DNA of 64,000 nucleotides, from positions 369,413 to 433,412 of the forward strand of contig NW_026870540.1 in the NCBI RefSeq assembly GCF_963576545.1, in the 5' to 3' direction. The stretch comes from Limanda limanda. Taxonomy: Eukaryota > Chordata > Actinopteri > Pleuronectiformes > Pleuronectidae. Position 1 is the stretch's first letter; every line of letters starts with the position of its first letter. A program made the translations under genes and the position numbers. Of this stretch, positions 63,852 through 64,000 are shown one piece after another. Below the pieces are notes generated by a model. It ran no database searches. It was not told the origin of the DNA and worked only from the letters and a program-made list of their open reading frames with translations.

Positions 63852-64000
63852 TTCCGAAAGTCGGAGAAGCTCAAGGATGGTACCGATCGATGCGCGCTAC
63901 CCCATTTAGTGGGGGTAGAGCCTACTTGCAAGTCTCTCCGACCTTCACAAAAAAAGTTATTCAAGAATATCTCCTCAGATTTGGGGGAATTTCGTCGGTC
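63852..64000 (+). repeat. Partial D unit at the window edge
   Basis: La-C (63852-63973) is followed by the first 27 bases of a G tail, so the unit is a D cut by the window end and the array continues to the right. Confidence 0.95.

Larger units (their letters stand above)
1..64000 (+). repeat. Composite telomere-motif satellite array filling the window
   Basis: Every base belongs to a tandem array of two unit types in one orientation: S (163 bp) and D (318 bp). I traced 160 S and 120 D unit starts from end to end. The unit lengths, with 6-bp hexamer differences (21 losses, 10 gains) and five 1-bp deletions, sum to the start of the last unit at 63852. No non-repeat stretch interrupts the array, and it continues past the right edge. 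Copies differ mostly by single substitutions. Nucleosome-sized monomers, higher-order structure and telomeric hexamers fit known subtelomeric or pericentromeric satellites. Chromosomal location and organism cannot be read from the sequence. Confidence 0.98.
62248..64000 (+). repeat. Right-edge amplification with 643- and 2248-bp periods
   Basis: Units start at 62248 (D 317), 62565, 62728 (S), 62891 (D 317), 63208 (S), 63371 (D), 63689 (S, degenerate tract) and 63852 (D, cut by the window end in its G tail). D-SS is repeated at +643. The block from 60643 is repeated at +2248, including the altered hexamer. Confidence 0.9.

Noticed and set aside
1..64000. CRISPR array (42-bp constant core with 33- to 41-bp tails)
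   Set aside because: The intervals between cores are themselves repeated and fall into a few classes, units are 155-163 bp, and the telomeric motif marks a eukaryotic satellite.
1..64000. True terminal telomere
   Set aside because: No tract exceeds four hexamers, and every tract is flanked by satellite sequence.
1..64000. Transposon or viral insertions within the array
   Set aside because: Every base is assigned to S or D modules and the lengths reconcile exactly, so there is no room for an insertion.

Overview
The whole window is one uninterrupted head-to-tail satellite array. I find no gene, RNA gene, transposon or unique sequence. It is eukaryotic: every unit carries a short (CCCTAA)n tract (TTAGGG on the minus strand), the telomere motif of vertebrates, most fungi, kinetoplastids and several other lineages. 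The monomers are nucleosome-sized (155 and 163 bp) and sit in nested higher-order repeats, as in subtelomeric or pericentromeric heterochromatin. I cannot name the organism. All units share one orientation (CCCTAA on +), so if the array is subtelomeric, the chromosome end lies to the left.

The array is built from five modules: an 80-bp left block in two diverged versions (La, Lb), a 42-bp core (C) that is identical in both, a 41-bp tail with the telomeric tract (T; 35 or 47 bp when one hexamer is lost or gained), and a 33-bp non-telomeric tail (G). They occur in only two arrangements. The short unit S is La-C-T (163 bp). The long unit D is La-C-G-Lb-C-T (318 bp). Lb is seen only after G, and G only between La-C and Lb. 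By hand I count 160 S and 120 D units, the last D being cut by the window end. The lengths reconcile exactly with the window: 13 S and 8 D units lack one hexamer, 10 D units have one extra, and 5 units have lost a single base. That gives about 826 hexamers in 279 tracts.

Layout: 1-6992 is a variable left zone with a 2387-bp higher-order repeat present twice and many private variants in the first 2.3 kb. The middle zone, 6993-40570, alternates runs of 3-4 S with runs of 2-4 D. Marker substitutions order these runs into k, n and v types, and there are tandem copies of 1449, 4027 and 3223/3542 bp. The right zone, 40571-64000, has mostly single or paired D units and its own young amplifications: 799 bp three times, 3043/2882/3043 bp, 1785 bp twice and 2248 bp, plus a 2.1-kb block repeated 16,868 bp away.

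Nothing here works through proteins. The open frames, up to about 318 codons, are by-products of the repeat length. Plausible activity lies in the DNA or RNA itself: a minimal telomeric G-quadruplex sequence on the minus strand in most units, candidate telomere-protein sites about every 160-320 bp, and conserved inverted repeats within each monomer. A minus-strand transcript would contain UUAGGG like TERRA. These roles are inferences.
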